From Lingula anatina (taxonomy: Eukaryota; Brachiopoda; Lingulata; Lingulida; Lingulidae), in NCBI RefSeq assembly GCF_001039355.2, contig NW_019775404.1, forward strand, positions 205,188 to 269,187: a stretch of 64,000 nucleotides of DNA, read 5' to 3'. Positions 1 through 15,041 of the stretch are shown here, piece after piece. Position numbers and translations under genes: made by a program. The number at the start of each line of letters is the position of its first letter. Position 1 is the first letter of the stretch. The notes under the pieces were generated by a model, which was not told the origin of the DNA, ran no database searches, and saw only the letters and a list, made by a program, of their open reading frames with translations.

Positions 1-2686
1 AAAAAGCAAAAGATCAAAAATGTGTGCGGAGAATAATTACCCAAGATGATGCCATACAAATCATACCAAGCGCCTTTGTTTAAAACACGACATGCGATTG
101 ACGAAGAGTTTGCTGCATTAATGGGAACCAGGGGGGAGAGAAGGCGGACATTCGTCCATTAATGATTGAAGACAAAGGTGTAATCTAACCGGATTTTGGC
201 GTCGTAGAAAGTGTTTACTTTTTTATTCTGTGTGCAAGCGCAATGTTTTGACCAAATCATGGTTAAATGAGTGCCCGAAAACGTTTTTACTTTATGTCAA
301 CCTTAACAGTTGACCATGCCTCCAAAAAGTGCCAACAACATACCTACAAATGTTTCCAGTTCATTCTGCCAAACATGATTTCATATTGTTCTTTAACACC
401 AAAATTATTTTTGCCAGGCCCATTTCATCAGAACACTCATCTTTCCTATGATTGTTTCGGGGGGGAAAAGAATCGTGTTATATGACCAATGCTGGGGGAG
501 TCTTAAACAGACTTGGCTCCAAAATGGACGCTCTGTGGTGATGTTCTCGCACTGTCACGTTATCTGTATAGTGTCGTCTTACTAGTTTAACAGAAAACTA
601 AACAGCAAACAGGAAGATATCTACGTGTACAGCATTTGATATCCACAGTAAGACCTGAGTTATTCTGGTGAAACCGTGCTCAAAATCTTACAAATTAATA
701 ACCCCGAAGAAAATGAACATCAAGAACTGCCCCTGTGATGTGTAAACCATATCATGCATTCACAACTTCTGCCCGGGAACGAAGTTACAAAATGGATAAA
801 ATAATATTGAGACGCAACCTTTGTTCAAAGGGGAAATTCATTCCCCTGAGGGTTTTGAATAGGAACAAGTTCACTAAAATATTCGAAGAAAAAGGCCCCT
901 CCTACCTAGAACCTACGGGGTTGCCTGAAGTCCACACTTTCTTTCCATAAAAACTTCATCGTTTTTTTTTTTTTTTTTTTTTTTTTTTATTCTTCGATGG
1001 TACATGTTTCCTTAAACTGTGAGACAAGAATTGAGTAGGCCTATACAAGACTTAACAACCATTTAAAACATCTCAATCAAGATATACATATAAGAACTAT
1101 CAAGACATTAAGGAACATTTTGATATTTACAGGCAATCAAAATATCTTAAACTCTTTATTGATATCCTCATTTCTAAATGATAGCAGAAAGAAATGCACC
1201 TATCTAGTGAATACACAACTCGAGCATACATGTGGCATTTCTTAGTAGAATGAAAACATGGTGGGTTGTCGCACCTGTGGTTTTTGTCTTTATTAGGTGT
1301 GATTAAACAATAGGATTTTTTCATGATACCAATAAACAGGATTGCAATTTTCTCCTCTTTACGTCAAACGTCGCAAAAACTATTTAGATAAAGGTGTATT
1401 ACCGTTACAATATGATTACCTTAAACTGATGCACTACATTGTGTGGGAAGAATGTGCAGCGATAATTATAAATACATCATTAAAGGTACATCATAAAAAT
1501 TGGAGTCACAAGTAAGTAAAAGGAAGGACAGTGATTAATTCATATACGCATTCCGCATGTTGGAATATCGATTGTAGTCAAAGAACACTAAAAATCCTAT
1601 TTGCCAAAATGATAAACACGCTGGACAACATCAGAACAATGGCGAAGCGATGGGCGATCATTTCAGCCTAAGATAAACCGCACTGCTCTTTCTTTCCGGA
1701 ACATTTACAAAATATTACAAAGACGTTAAATCGTCCCAAACGGGCTCTTAAATTACCGAAATGACCATATTTGGTACAGAAGAGCCCTTTATAAAGATAT
1801 TATGAGTCATTATGATTCACCTCGAATTAACCATCACACAGTTTTGTCATTTAGAAATCTCTTTTCTCTTTCCCCTTGTAGACAATATTACCTGCTTGTC
1901 TCGATAACAGATCGTTCTTCTCGGCTGTCCTGGGAACATGTTCTAACGGGAGAGCCATAAATACGGGGAAAAGCCTTACCTCAACAGCGCAAAAGGGCGG
2001 ACGCAGTCGAGTCTTAAGACACTCGATATGGCCTTATAACCATACCGCTATCTAGAATAAACACCAGCCTCTAGGATTTCTAAGCATCCCTCCACTGCGC
2101 TATTAAAGCAGGAACAGATTACCAGGAAAGGTATGACCTGAAGACTAAGCTTAAATACACAAGATAAAGCGTAGACGCCACAATGCACCTGCATTAATCG
2201 ATTAAGGTGCACCTTTCCGCCCATCATGTGTTACCTAGAAACAGATGGAGAATACGTCGCTTTATCTGGCCATCAAAACCAAAGAGGTGCATTGAACCAG
2301 ATGACTCTTAGGGAGAAGGAGAGGAAATAATATATATATCTGTTTTTTTTCTAAACGGAAAAGTTTGACCACCGTGGGTTTTGACCACGGTGTGTTCGTC
2401 AAATAATTTATATCATTGCACTGCAACTCCAGATGTGTTAAAAGTAAAAGGGAAAAATACGGATATATTCCTTTAAATATCAAATGCATGAAACGGACTT
2501 GAATTAGAAAAATGATTTAAGCTATAATCCTATTGTATCAGGGTCAATATATTTGATGGGCATTACTATTAGGGGCTAACTAGGTTCCAACGATTGACAT
2601 AAAATGAAATCAACGCATAGAACACCAATTTGAGAACACTAATTTGGGAAAGCTACATTCCTGACTTTCTCACAATTGTCTATTTT

Positions 2687-2711
2687 NNNNNNNNNNNNNN
2701 NNNNNNNNNNN

Positions 2712-2758
<47 letters not shown>
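2687..2758. other. Assembly gap (25 N) followed by a long A run
   Basis: N from 2687 to 2711, then about 47 A. The homopolymer probably caused the gap, so its length is unreliable. Confidence 0.99.
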
Positions 2759-2759
<1 letters not shown>

Positions 2760-3368
2760 AATAACAAGGTTTTTTTTTTTGCAAAGATCTGCAGGTGATG
2801 TGATAATAACAACCTATTTTGATTAAACTTATCATAAGTTGTTTCTTATTCTTATCATCGAAACAATTATATGTGATTCTTATTATACGGTTTGATCTTT
2901 GCGCGTTGCGCACGCACTTGGTTAAAAATTGAAGAAAGCGAACGTTAGCGCTAAGTTTTTCAATGTACATATAAAATTATTTTGGTCGAATTTGGATATT
3001 TTTTATAGTGCTCAATTTCAGCTTCACCTATGACATTCTAACAAAAAGCTATATCAAAATGTCTTTTCAAGATCGTTTTGATTTCGTTCTGCTAGTACGA
3101 AATTCACAGTTTACCCACAGCCTCCCGTCAACTTCCTTTAGATACAGCAAATCAAAATCACAGTTATTAATCAACCTTAAAACTCGCTTTATTGCGACAC
3201 GAAACAATCACGAACTTCTCCTTTTAAACGACATATAAATTATATTTAAGTTTAATAGTTTAACAAGAGCTATAACAAACTGTTTCACTGGCGAAAAAGA
3301 AGTACAAGCTAACTGATCGACTTTTGTGATTTTTTAGATAAATCTACCATACTCCTACTTTAAACTGA

Positions 3369-4931
3369 TGACGTCAAATAAACGGACTTAATTTATTAGG
3401 ATGGGCGAAAAGGGGAGCAGGATACAGTCTAACAACACTGCTGAGTAAACCGAGGCTAAGGTTTTGTTCCTTCTCAAATCGTGACTGTACAACATTTAAA
3501 AAACAATGCATTTCTTCTTGCGCCCCCAAAATCTGTAAAAGACGCGGTACCAACGTCGCCGGTGGGAACTCGAGCTGGGGTGCCGGGTAGACTATGGTCA
3601 CCAGAGAAAAATCGATTCAATTCATTACAGTGGGATGGGAAATGATCTCACCGCTCTCCTGCTTGCTCACGTGTACAAGTTATAAGTTCTCATTTCAAAT
3701 ATTGAAACCACCTAGCAAGCCTCCCCGGCACGTTAAGCAATCAATTTGTAAGGGGTTTCACGATTCAGTCACTCGAGCCCATCTTGTAATCTACTGATAT
3801 CGGGGCAAACACTCGAATTCCACGTAGGTAAAGATGTGCCTACGCAAGCAGTCACCGCCGTTGGTGTTCGGTGACAGCTGTGTCTACTTGATTGCTAAAA
3901 GGGGGACTGGAGTATCCGCCATATGGTGTAAAATGGTTGTTAGTAAAATGTTATAATTAACAGGCGGATAGTAAACGAACGCAACGCATAATCTCGGTGA
4001 CATCCGTAGCTTATCACTCCGGGGAACAGACTGGGTGTTAATATTACAGTAATATAAAGGTTATCCTTATTAACAAGTGTAAAGTGTGTATGTTATATAG
4101 CAATAAAACCCCATTTAAAATAATCAGTGGTGCAAAATGGGGGTGTCTGGTGTTTAGTACCTCTGAGAATTCGAATTTCTTCTTTTAATGCTTTCTAACC
4201 CTCAAAATATTTCTACAAATTCACGTGTAAACACGCATACACGTGCAAACGCGTGCCATGGGTGTGACGTCACGACAGGTGCACACTTCTGGCGGCCGGT
4301 TTTCTATTGACCCCATAAATGGCCTCTATTGTCCTCTACCCCCGTGTCCCCGACTGATTAAACAGACGTGGGCAGGTGCTCCCTCAACTCACACTTCCCC
4401 GGCCAAATACACGGGACCACCATGTACTGTTCATTTTACAACAAAAGGGTGCATCGTCTTATGCATTTACCGAAAAGCACAATTGGTCCATCCATTTTAA
4501 GACCTCTATCCTTCCGTCGTATCATTGGAATAAAGTGAAACTTGTTTCGCTTGAGAAGGAAAAAAACAATACAAACTGTATTTGGTACGTATAGGAACTT
4601 GACACTTGAAAAAAAGTGCCTCTTTCAAGAGTTGTATTTAAGCTCTTTAACACAAGTCAGAGAGGAGGATTTTATATTTCACCAAGGAAATACTATTTCA
4701 GAAAATTCCATACTGACAGTAAAACATGAAATATAAAATTTGAAACGACTTCTAATTAGACACAATTAATCTTATTGTGTCAAATTCAACTATATAATTA
4801 ATTTCTCGTGAAAGCGTAGTGTTGATACCAAGAAAACGCGTGCTATAGTCAGCGTTAAAATATTCAGTCAACCAAAACTGAGAAATATCAAGACACAAGC
4901 AGGAAATACACAGCAACTGAAAGTGACGTCA
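3369..4931. promoter_or_regulatory. Cluster of three full palindromic CRE sites
   Basis: TGACGTCA occurs at 3369-3376, 4265-4272 and 4924-4931. The middle copy lies in a GC-rich patch with CACGTG-like boxes (ACACGTGC, ATTCACGTGT). The region is inside the presumed NOL4 transcription unit. This is the consensus for CREB/ATF-family bZIP factors; a role as enhancer is an inference. Confidence 0.4.
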
Positions 4932-7900
4932 GTTTTTATCCAAAACGCAAAAGGGATATTTCACACTTTCATTTTCATATTTTAAAGGTGGTATTGTCGT
5001 TTTTATACCAACTAAAGAGTTAAGGTAAATTATTATCTCACACGCTTATGTCGCTTAATTATTTTAAAAAATGACTAATATTGAACCTATCCTCTCTTAT
5101 CAAATAAACAAAAAATGAAGGATCTGATCTTGTTTCAGTACCGCACGATTACCTCGAATCAAAAGGAGAGAGGTAGCCATACACCTCACGAAAACATGTT
5201 GTGATGAACAGGATACTCCCTATACTACACAATTGACTGTCTTCAATAACAACCTCATTTCACCTTAATTTTCTTCTTCATACAAAAATACAGACCTGAA
5301 TGGCAAGATCGGACAGGATAATCCGAAAATATGCTCAGTCGGGTACTGCGGAGCTCCACGCACGTCTTATCTGAGGTGTCGTTTGAAGTTCGATGTGGTC
5401 ACGTAGACAAAGTGTCCCCTACTGCCACCTTACTACTGAAATTCGGTCCGCAATCTGGCTTTCACCGGTGTCCTATGCGTAGATGAACACCACTGACCGC
5501 CAGCGGCTTATAAGATCTGTTCTATAGTGGCGTACCACCTGCCGCTTTCAGATCAATATCCAACACCTCTGTGAGGGTTGACGATGGTCACATATTGCAT
5601 TGTCTGTGCGCTCTAAGTGGTAATTTGAATATGCATAATGCACGGAGGTCACAGCGAGAAAAACGAAAATGTTACTATTTGCACCGAGTATTCATAGATA
5701 TTATGCACGCGCCTATCGTTATTAGAGACCCTCTTTTTTTTCTCTACAATTCCGCTTTCGTTCAAGACTGATTTCAAGGAGGGCCCCAGGAGGATTTCAA
5801 ATGGGAGAGAGAAATAAGCATGATCTTCCCCCTCCTCTCTAGATCGCGTTTTTAATAGTGCCATTCTTTGTCTTGATCCCCGGGACGTATCGAGGGACCT
5901 CCATTCACTAACTAACGTGATTGAAATATAATTTAACTCGTCGTAGTGGTAATGTCTCTGTTGTTTCTTTTTCTAGAAATTATTAGGGCATGACTGGCGA
6001 TCGATTGTTTATCAAGCAGTTAAAAGTCTGTTAAAGAACCCATCAATACCGCGATCCCTTTTGTCAATTTCACTCACTCTTTCAATGTCTCGTGTTGCTT
6101 CACGGGGATAGGTTTAACTGCTTGTGTTTGGCATTAATTTGCGACTACTCTTTCAATCATTGCAAACGTGATTCTTTCTTCGCTTGCAAAATTTACTCCT
6201 GCACGGAAGGAGAGGCAGTGCGATGCGACATAAGGCAGTGTACTATGTGTGGAAACAGCTGGCTGCCGCTAGATTGGGTTCGACTACGGGAGAATAAACA
6301 GCTTAATTTATACAAGACATGCCCAAAATTATCATGGTATCTTGAGTTCTAGATTCAGCAAAAGGCTCAGAATTATCGATTTTTCGCTCTCACGCAATTC
6401 GCATACACCGCCCCGGTTGTATGGAAGTAGCGTATAGCTATATTCGGCAGTAGGTTATGCTGGGAAAATTGCAGTGCCATAAGTGATCGTTCGAGTGAAA
6501 TTTATGACCTCGCCAGCAGAGAGCGTGAGTTTCAATGAAACTCATACTCTTCCTTTCAAATTCACTTGTATTTACATATTTCATTTTAGTTCACTTTTAT
6601 TAAATGTCTCCCTGACCACGAAACGTGTTATACAGGATGTTGTAATGCATTCGTCATCTGCGCACCTTTCGAGTTTGTTATTAAAATAAAGTGTGAATGA
6701 TAAAGGTGACCTCTAATGTAGAAAAATAAAATGTTTTAATTTTACAAAACTGCCATATCTATTTCTCGTGGCCGTGATTTTCATTTTATCATCTGTCATA
6801 TCAGGCCACCTGAGTGCTTTCAACCTACATTCACAGAAAGGTCAATAGAAACTGTTTGTTCACTATAGCGAACAGAATGGGGGCTGTCGTTCACGTATTT
6901 AATAGTGGCACGCGCCGACTATTATCTTGTACCCTTGTCCGCCATTTTGACTGGCTGAAGGCACACAAAAGGATTAACATGGCGCGTGCCACGGAGGGTA
7001 ATTATCTGCCCACAAAGAGAAATCCTACCTCTACCCACTGTGTTATTATAACAGTGAAACTTTACCTCTAATTTCCCCTTGGTAGTCTTACTTGTACTCT
7101 TCGACATTGATCCGGCTTTGACAGAGATGTCTTTGGCGAATCTTGTCTATTATATAAATATATTGTCTCTAGTGATGACACCCTTATTCTGAGAGGCAGA
7201 TTGTGACAGGCAATGGCTCTCCCACTTGTCCTCTCTTCGCTCGGAAATAAAGAAACGAAATCTTGGCAAGTTCTTTTTTCGAAGTGAAAACACACCAGAT
7301 GAATGTTAATCTGGATTAACTTGAGATGTCAAGTCACCGCAGTGCCAGCTCTGTACTGCGTGCTGAATTCGACAGTAGTAGTTACTCTGGGAATTATTAA
7401 TAATATTGGATCCTATTCATGCACACACTTCAGCGCGGCTTGCAAGCTCACATACGGGTGAAAGGCAATTATCCAAATATTCTACAGGCGTAACAATATA
7501 CCCCATTTGAGCATGCGTCCGAGGGCCCGCAGGTCCATTAAGTGTGACAAGGGGGTTATTTGGCTACAAAGGAAGGGGCCTGTAGGGGAAACGTGCGATC
7601 GGTTTTCGATACGAGAACAAAGACTTAGTTGACTGTAATAGCACACCCTAGGGGAGAACGGTACCCCTTAAATATTGATCGCACGTCATCTAATTCTTCA
7701 GAGGATTTCCAGCCATTTTCGTGTAGCTAGCCTGGATTCTATAAGCCTATCATAATGAACAAAAGGTGGATGTTTCACCGCTATACATCTTGTGGCGTTG
7801 TTATTAAGCACTGAGGCATACCGTGTCGATCGCAGAGGGGAAATCGCATTTCTTTGATCCAACTATCTGCTCTAAAGATTCCCAATAAGCGAATCTTGAG

Positions 7901-10900
7901 TAGAAATGTGCTCGGGGTTTGTCAAGACTTCGGATTGTATGTGCGGGGGGAGTGACATTTAATCAAATGAAATTCTTTTTAAGTGGAGCGGGTGGGAATA
8001 ATCCCACAATTTTCCATACAATCGAACACGCTCTCTTATTTTCATATCTTAAATATTGACACGGCCAGATTTTCCAGGAGACGAGACTGTAGGTAGAGCT
8101 CGCGTTATGAATCCGACGGAGGCCATTAGAAGACAATATTAAATTGGTACAAAAAGAGGCTTAATCAGGTGATGTTCGTATTAGTCGAGAAAATATTGAT
8201 ATATGACCAGGTACGGAAATTCATATTTTGGTTGCATTTTAAACAATAGAGAGACACAAGTTACAACAGACAATCAACTTTCTGGCTTATAACTAGATCA
8301 ACAATAGCAAGACGCGATTCCGTTCCGCATAAATGTCACTTGCATTCACTTCGCGTGCTTGAGTTGATTTCTTTTTTCTCTATCTTCTCTCCCTCTCTTT
8401 TATCACTTGCGGCACCAGGTCATCTGTGAATGCTTACATCAGTTTTAATTATCCTTATTGACACGGCACATGAGCGAGAAACGGAAAGGGAATTGAATGG
8501 ACATTTTGGTACAACACAAAGGGAATGTGTATATATAAGGAGACGGAGACATTTATTTTTTTTTCTAATGTGTAAGTTACATTGCAGGTGTCCTTGGCCA
8601 AAGCAGAACCAAGCTAAAAAATGCCCCGTCAAATTCTCTTTAAATCCTGTTACATTTAAGACGTAACCATAACGTTAAGTTTATTTGGTTGTAGAACCGA
8701 ACTCTTGGGACTCTTTCTAAACAGTCTCAAACACGTGTTAGTTACTAAGAGCTATAATCTCTTTAGTACGAAATAAATAACACAAATTTGTCAGAGAAAA
8801 ATATAGCTGTTTCGGAATTCTGATCGTATCCCAAGCGACTGCCTTTTGCATAATGAAAGACCAGATTTAACTGGCGAGGTGAGAGAAAATCTTAATTTGG
8901 ATATACTTTGCTATTACATTATTTTTCTAACTTAAGGTGAGAGAGATAAATACTTTTCTTGCAGTGAATAATTGTAAGGCCTACAATCTTAAATTTTATA
9001 CTGTTTTTGCGTTAGCTAAAACCATGAGAGCCAATTTCGATCATAATAATTTTCTACTCTCCACTTTCTTTTTTTTTCAAAGGCAATCGGTGGCAACTTT
9101 CACGATTAAAGCTTGATATTTGGCTGTCATATTGGTATACACAGGGGGCAATTGCCCAAGAGAGGAAGTGTGTAGATCAGAAATCCATTGCCTAATTGAC
9201 CTATTTCACGGAACCCAATCAACTAAAACAAACGCTTGTCCTGGGCGGTCTCAAATTGGGCGCCAATCAGAGTAATATCAATATTTTACATTCACCTGTA
9301 TCTAGTTGCAGGGGTAATTTGTTGACACAGATTGCTCGTTATGTCACTTTATGAAACTTTAATTGTATATGATCTTGGCGAATTTGTTGGGTTTTATATG
9401 ATGAAGTTACCTCCCGCCTCAAGAGGCTAAAATAAAATTTTAAATATCCGAGACCTTTTTCATGAAATGACTTAGGCCCAAAATTTGATTTTAGACTACA
9501 ATTTTAGTCTATTTGACCCAAGATGTATCAGTGGCAGTCCAATCATGTGAAACAATGCACGTGTTTTATAACAAGAAAGACATGGCTAAAGTTTCCGACT
9601 ATTGCTTACTTCATTTTTATGGATTACTATGGATGTACCTAATTAAAGCTGACCGAATTTTGCTGACCAAATTTTTAGACCAATTTTCGGGTAAAACTTA
9701 TTTTGTGAAGCCAACCAGCGGAACTCAATCATATTTATTCAAATATTTTGTATGTAAGAATCTACATTCACTTTGGAGTATATCCGTTCACCAGTATAAA
9801 AAAGACCAAAATCAGTCGGAAATTATTCATCCTAAAATCTCAACTGACAGGAAACAGGACCAATGTTCAGAGAAACATGCTGTAGGACTATTACACAAGC
9901 GAACGACTGTTTTCCTTGAATTCTAACAATACAGCGGATGGAAATATGTTTATCAGAAAAACGATTACAGGGGCTAATTAATAAGGATACGACATCAACG
10001 TGAGCAGTGAATTTATGCATAACTTATTCGACTACTTATGGTAATCTATATGTTAAATAGCTAAACTTTCAAAAGGCAAAAAGCCTCTTTTCTATAGAAT
10101 TCACCCGAGAAGGCGATGTACATGAAATCTTTTGGCAATAAACTTTTGTGAATATTTCGATTTCAAAGTTGGCATGAAATCATTGACAGTAAATCATCAC
10201 GACCGAAGAGAATTTTCTTTTTGTTACATATAGTAAACACATTTTAAGAATCTTTCAGTTAGAATCATTTTTTTTCTTTTCGCGTTGATTTGTGCGATCG
10301 TGTTTATCAGAACCCCTTTCTTTTAGTAAGATTAATAATGCAATCTACGGGCGTGCTATTGTGTCCACCGGTAATATACCCGCCAGAAAACAAATTTCAA
10401 TTAAGCAGAAAGTGCATCAACTAAGTGTGTTTTTCCTTGGGCATATGAAATGTTGACAGTGGTAACCAACTGAGACAGCCGTAGTAATTCTACTTGTTTC
10501 ACTAGGTCAGTTTATACATGTATATGCAAGGCAAGGCGTGGGTTTTTGCTGAAGTTCAAAATATGAAATGCTGTGCATTACAATTTTCTGCTGAGATTGA
10601 AGATTCGGCTATTTTGTGTCTGTACATAAAATGAGAGACTAGATTACAAGTCTTAATGTTTTCGGTTCAATTGTATATAAACGTTTCATTTTTTGCCCCG
10701 TTTGCAATTTGAGAAATAACTGCCGTGAAGGGCACGGTGGAAGAGTGTATTTTGGCTTTTGGATTTTGAAAAAAAGATACATTTCCCGAGGCCTTTACTC
10801 AGAAATTAAACACAAGTCATATATCGAAATTTAAATTCATAAGCGTTGACCGGTATAAGATAAATACCTTTTAAGGACACAGACCGAGGGGGAAGTACAC

Positions 10901-13900
10901 AACATTTGACTACAAATTAACCCTTTAACGTAATTTTGATCACCGTAATAAAAAAATCATTTATTATACATTCAATTAAAGGACGATTTTACAATGCAAA
11001 AAAATTATACACCTTTCTTCTGTTTCGTTCGGTCTCCCACTCATAGATTTTTAGAACGCTCGCACATTTATTTTCTCCATGCTTAATCACAGCGTAAACA
11101 TTACAATGACACAGAGAAAGAAAGCAATCGATACCCCGTGCCGTGGACACCCATCTGAATGCGTCAACCGGTTTGTGTCTATTCCCACGAGTGCCCATAT
11201 CGCGACCACCTCAGAAATACGGGTTCGCCTTGCTTTTTGATTTCTTTGAGACACAACCTTTCATTCTAAGTGAAAATGACATTTGTGCATTAGCATGCAC
11301 GCGGGGGTTTATCTCTTGCATGCTCCCTTGCATTCAGAGGAGGCTTGATGGAGAGAGACAAGGACTTAAAACGGGGAGTAGAATTTAGTTTCCATGACAA
11401 CATAACGTTCAAATGACTCAGCGCGGAAAAGGAGCCAGGTAAATTAATCCAAGACAATGGTGTTCAAGACGCGATTTTCATCACAAGGGAGCACCGAGCA
11501 CTGCGTCCATTACATGGTAGGCGTCATAATATCTTCCCCGGTACCCCTTGATGGGCGACGCTCTACAGAACGTGCCACGCAGGCGGAACAACGGCGTATT
11601 GATCTCAGTAGTAATTTGTTTCTGGGATATCTGGCAATGTCACCACCGTTCAGAGTGTTTTTTCAGGGGCTTTTAGATGCTGACTTATTATTTCAATATA
11701 TATATATATATAATTTTTTTTTTGGGGGGGTGTGAGGGGGGAGGAATAAATATGCACCTTTGACCTTTATACAAACCACCTGTTTTTTCCTTCTTTCTTA
11801 TGATCTGACTAATGAAACAGTATCCCTCTGCTGCAGATTAGATATAAGATAAGAAAGGAACTGTGTCCGTTAAGAAACGTTTCAAGATACCACGGCAACT
11901 CCTGATGTCAACTCCTGATTCTAAACAGCACCGCTGCTGCCCTGTCACTCGCTGCCATTCCACAGTGAAGGAACTGTATCTCCCAGTCACTATATGCGGG
12001 TACTGATATACATTTTAATTCCCGACCTCTGATAAAACAACATAACCCGCAGCATATAACTCAGCATGATAATTTTAATAATAAGGGCCATCTAAGGTAC
12101 AGCACTAAATTTTTTTTGCAATTAAACACGTCATGGTGGCCATGGACTTTTCCTCTTCCAACCATGTTCCAATTTTCTCAATGTACGGTTGACACCAAAG
12201 TCAAAGGTTGACACTGTGCACACTCATTATACTTTAGCTCGGGTATTGACTTAATTCTCTGCGATTTTAAGACCAAAGCAAGAAAATAAATAACAGATGG
12301 TTCACTTTGCTCTACTATATTCTAAAATATTTTGGGTCGAAATGTTTCTCAGTGTTTGTCATAGTTACCATTAAGTTCCTCTCGTATTTTCATTTATCTA
12401 TTCATTCACATTTATCATTTCTATTTTGAAAGTAAGAATGTGACTGGCCTCCAGGCTAAGCATTACATGCAACCTTACCGTTGCTTAACCAGCTAATGCA
12501 AAGAATGCTGCGGCACAGCACTCATTCTTCATGCGGAACGGGCGTAACTCTTCAAACATCTGTTTTTACTGGTCAGGTTCGACAAATATGTAACAAGAAA
12601 GTCAGAAGTTCAAGAATTATGGGCTCTTATTGTCTAGTATCATTGACACGTAACGTGTGACTGCGCTAGGGAGAACAGCGTGCAAGTTTTAAAGAATATA
12701 GTAGCATATCAAAACCCCAAGTGTCCAATAGTACTTAGCACTATAAATGGAGAATTGCGACATTTCCCTCTAGAGAATAACAAAAAGTAGAGATATTATA
12801 GGTCTATCAGAGTGTGATTACAATTGCAATGCAGCACTCGTGGTTATTAACGATATTAACGATGGTGCTCTCAGACATTAGTTTTCCGTTACTAAATAGT
12901 TGATAATTGGTTGATATTTCAAATACGTTTTACTTTAAAGCGATAACAACCTTTCATATGAGATTGAAAATTTCCACAATTAATACATTGTAAACAAAAT
13001 AAATAAATAAATTCCATTTTGCCACCAAAAGTGGTGGTTATCGCTATTCTGAAATCTGTGCTAGCCATCGGACCTCGTGGACCTTCATAATTGGCTACCC
13101 TCCCTAATAATATCTTAAGAGGTTATTACAAAAACTGCACTTCAAGAAAAATCGACTTACTTTGAATGTTGGAACGGTTGCATTAACCATTAGGAAGTAT
13201 GGAAAAATTGTCGCTTATCCCAGGATAATCAGTTTTATGGAACTTTTCCCGCCAAAATGAGGAGTTGTTATCCCTTTACCTAAGCTAACGCTGTACTAGC
13301 CGCTGTACTTTGAAACAATCAAATCAAGCAAAAATATTCTGGCGATAAAAACTGAAGTGTTGAAGTGTCACTTTATTATTGCCATATTCGGGAAATTTTT
13401 ACATGACATTTCGTATAACATTGAAATGTATATTTTCTTGTTTTGCAATATAATTTACATTTTTATTTACGGTCTCTGACAAGACTTCTGCTGCCTTATT
13501 GAAGATTACGTGGATAGGAATCAAACAATCGGCTTTTGTTAAAATGGTTTTGTTGGGATGGTGTTAAACGCAACTGAAGCAACTGCGTTTGGGTAAACAA
13601 CTGCTGTCTCACCTGCAACAATCACCACTGTCGTTTGAGGAGGAATGGTCGGTTTCAGATACGATTTTTTTTTCAAAACTTTCATATGGAATATATTTAA
13701 AATTGCGATCGCGTCACAAGCGCTCTTTATTATGCTATAAAAAATTGGCCCCCCCAACCACCGATAACATAAAGACGAGATTCTTACGGTAATCCTTAGT
13801 CCCAAAATAGTACGTTCAACATATCGTAATGAGATAATTTTGTTTCATTACTGTGAGAAACTAGACACTTTTCAAATAAATCACTGATTGGAGACATTTG

Positions 13901-14994
13901 GTGAAGCGGAGGCTTAGAATCTGACAGACGTCTGGATGGAACATGGCTGTCATGCTTAGGTTTCAGACGTATTCCGTGAACAATTTCCGCGACAGTGATT
14001 GCACCGTCGCTTGCTTCACTAATTCTGGCGACAGAGGTTGTCTATACTTGAGTGAAAAAAATGAACTGCAATACCCTTATCCACACGAGTCTGCGTGGAC
14101 TTTTTAAAATTTCATTTGGTCACTATTTTGGGAGGCACGGTCCCCAGTGAGTTTTGGGTTGATGTGATTATTAACAACGTAAAACTTGAATAATAAAACT
14201 GTTGAAAATGAATTAAACTATTCACATTGATATGAACAAGGCGCACCATATTTAACCATATATGCTCTTTTTAGTGACGACCAGTCAATGGATTTGTAAA
14301 ACTTTTATACGGTACGTTTTTGATTGCAATATTCGTGATTACCTAGGCGAAGACTTGTATCAGTCCAAAGTCAGCTCATCTTAATGCATTAAATATCAAT
14401 GTGGCATACCAAAAGTTTTAATGTTAAGGTTGTCTTTTTTCAACGTTAAAAAATAAAAAAACAAATCAATAAGGTTCCTTTCAGCATTAAGAAACAAAAT
14501 AGCCCAGAAAATGAAAGACTGTTGATCTTTTTAAAAGTGATAAGAGTAAAATGTGTAATCAGATCGTCTGACTTTTGAAGATATGTGATTTTTTTGATGA
14601 AATAGGCTCTCATTGTCTCTATGTCAGTCAGCCACGTGATCAAGGCCCTTCGATGAGTGGTCAGACCGTCATGCCTCCATCATAGGTTACAACATGTTCA
14701 GTCTCTTATGAAACTATTGCCTTTGCTGTCATTTAATTTTCTATTATTTTTTACTTATTTATCTATGTGTTTATTAAACTATTAATTAATTAATTTATTT
14801 ATTTATTTATTCTTAGTGAAATTTTGACAATTATTTTTATCAATATTTATATCAATATCAATACTGAATCGTTATCTCATTTCCAGATTAAAGGTAAAAT
14901 GATATTGCCATATCCGTCATATCCTTTACACAAGTTTATCTGGGTATTTTAAATATAACACCACGTTGTTAGACTTACAGCAAAAAAATGATTT

Positions 14995-14997
<3 letters not shown>

Positions 14998-15038
<41 letters not shown>
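14998..15038. repeat. (CA)n microsatellite abutting the NOL4 exon 3 donor
   Basis: About 20 CA units on the plus strand, so UG repeats in the NOL4 pre-mRNA immediately after the splice donor. Confidence 0.97.

Positions 15039-15041
<3 letters not shown>

Larger units (their letters stand above)
1..14948. other. No gene recognised; presumed downstream intron sequence of NOL4
   Basis: Only short unconvincing frames. Contains a T run (961-988), the N/A-run gap, a TA stretch near 11695-11712 and the CRE cluster. I searched the minus strand by eye for the C-terminal NOL4 blocks and did not find them; short exons could be missed. Confidence 0.5.

Noticed and set aside
2680-2970. Minus-strand frame with poly-Phe
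   Set aside because: Produced by the A run next to the assembly gap.
9513-9926. 137-codon plus-strand frame
   Set aside because: No motif, skewed composition, no supporting signals; probably chance in AT-rich intron-like DNA.
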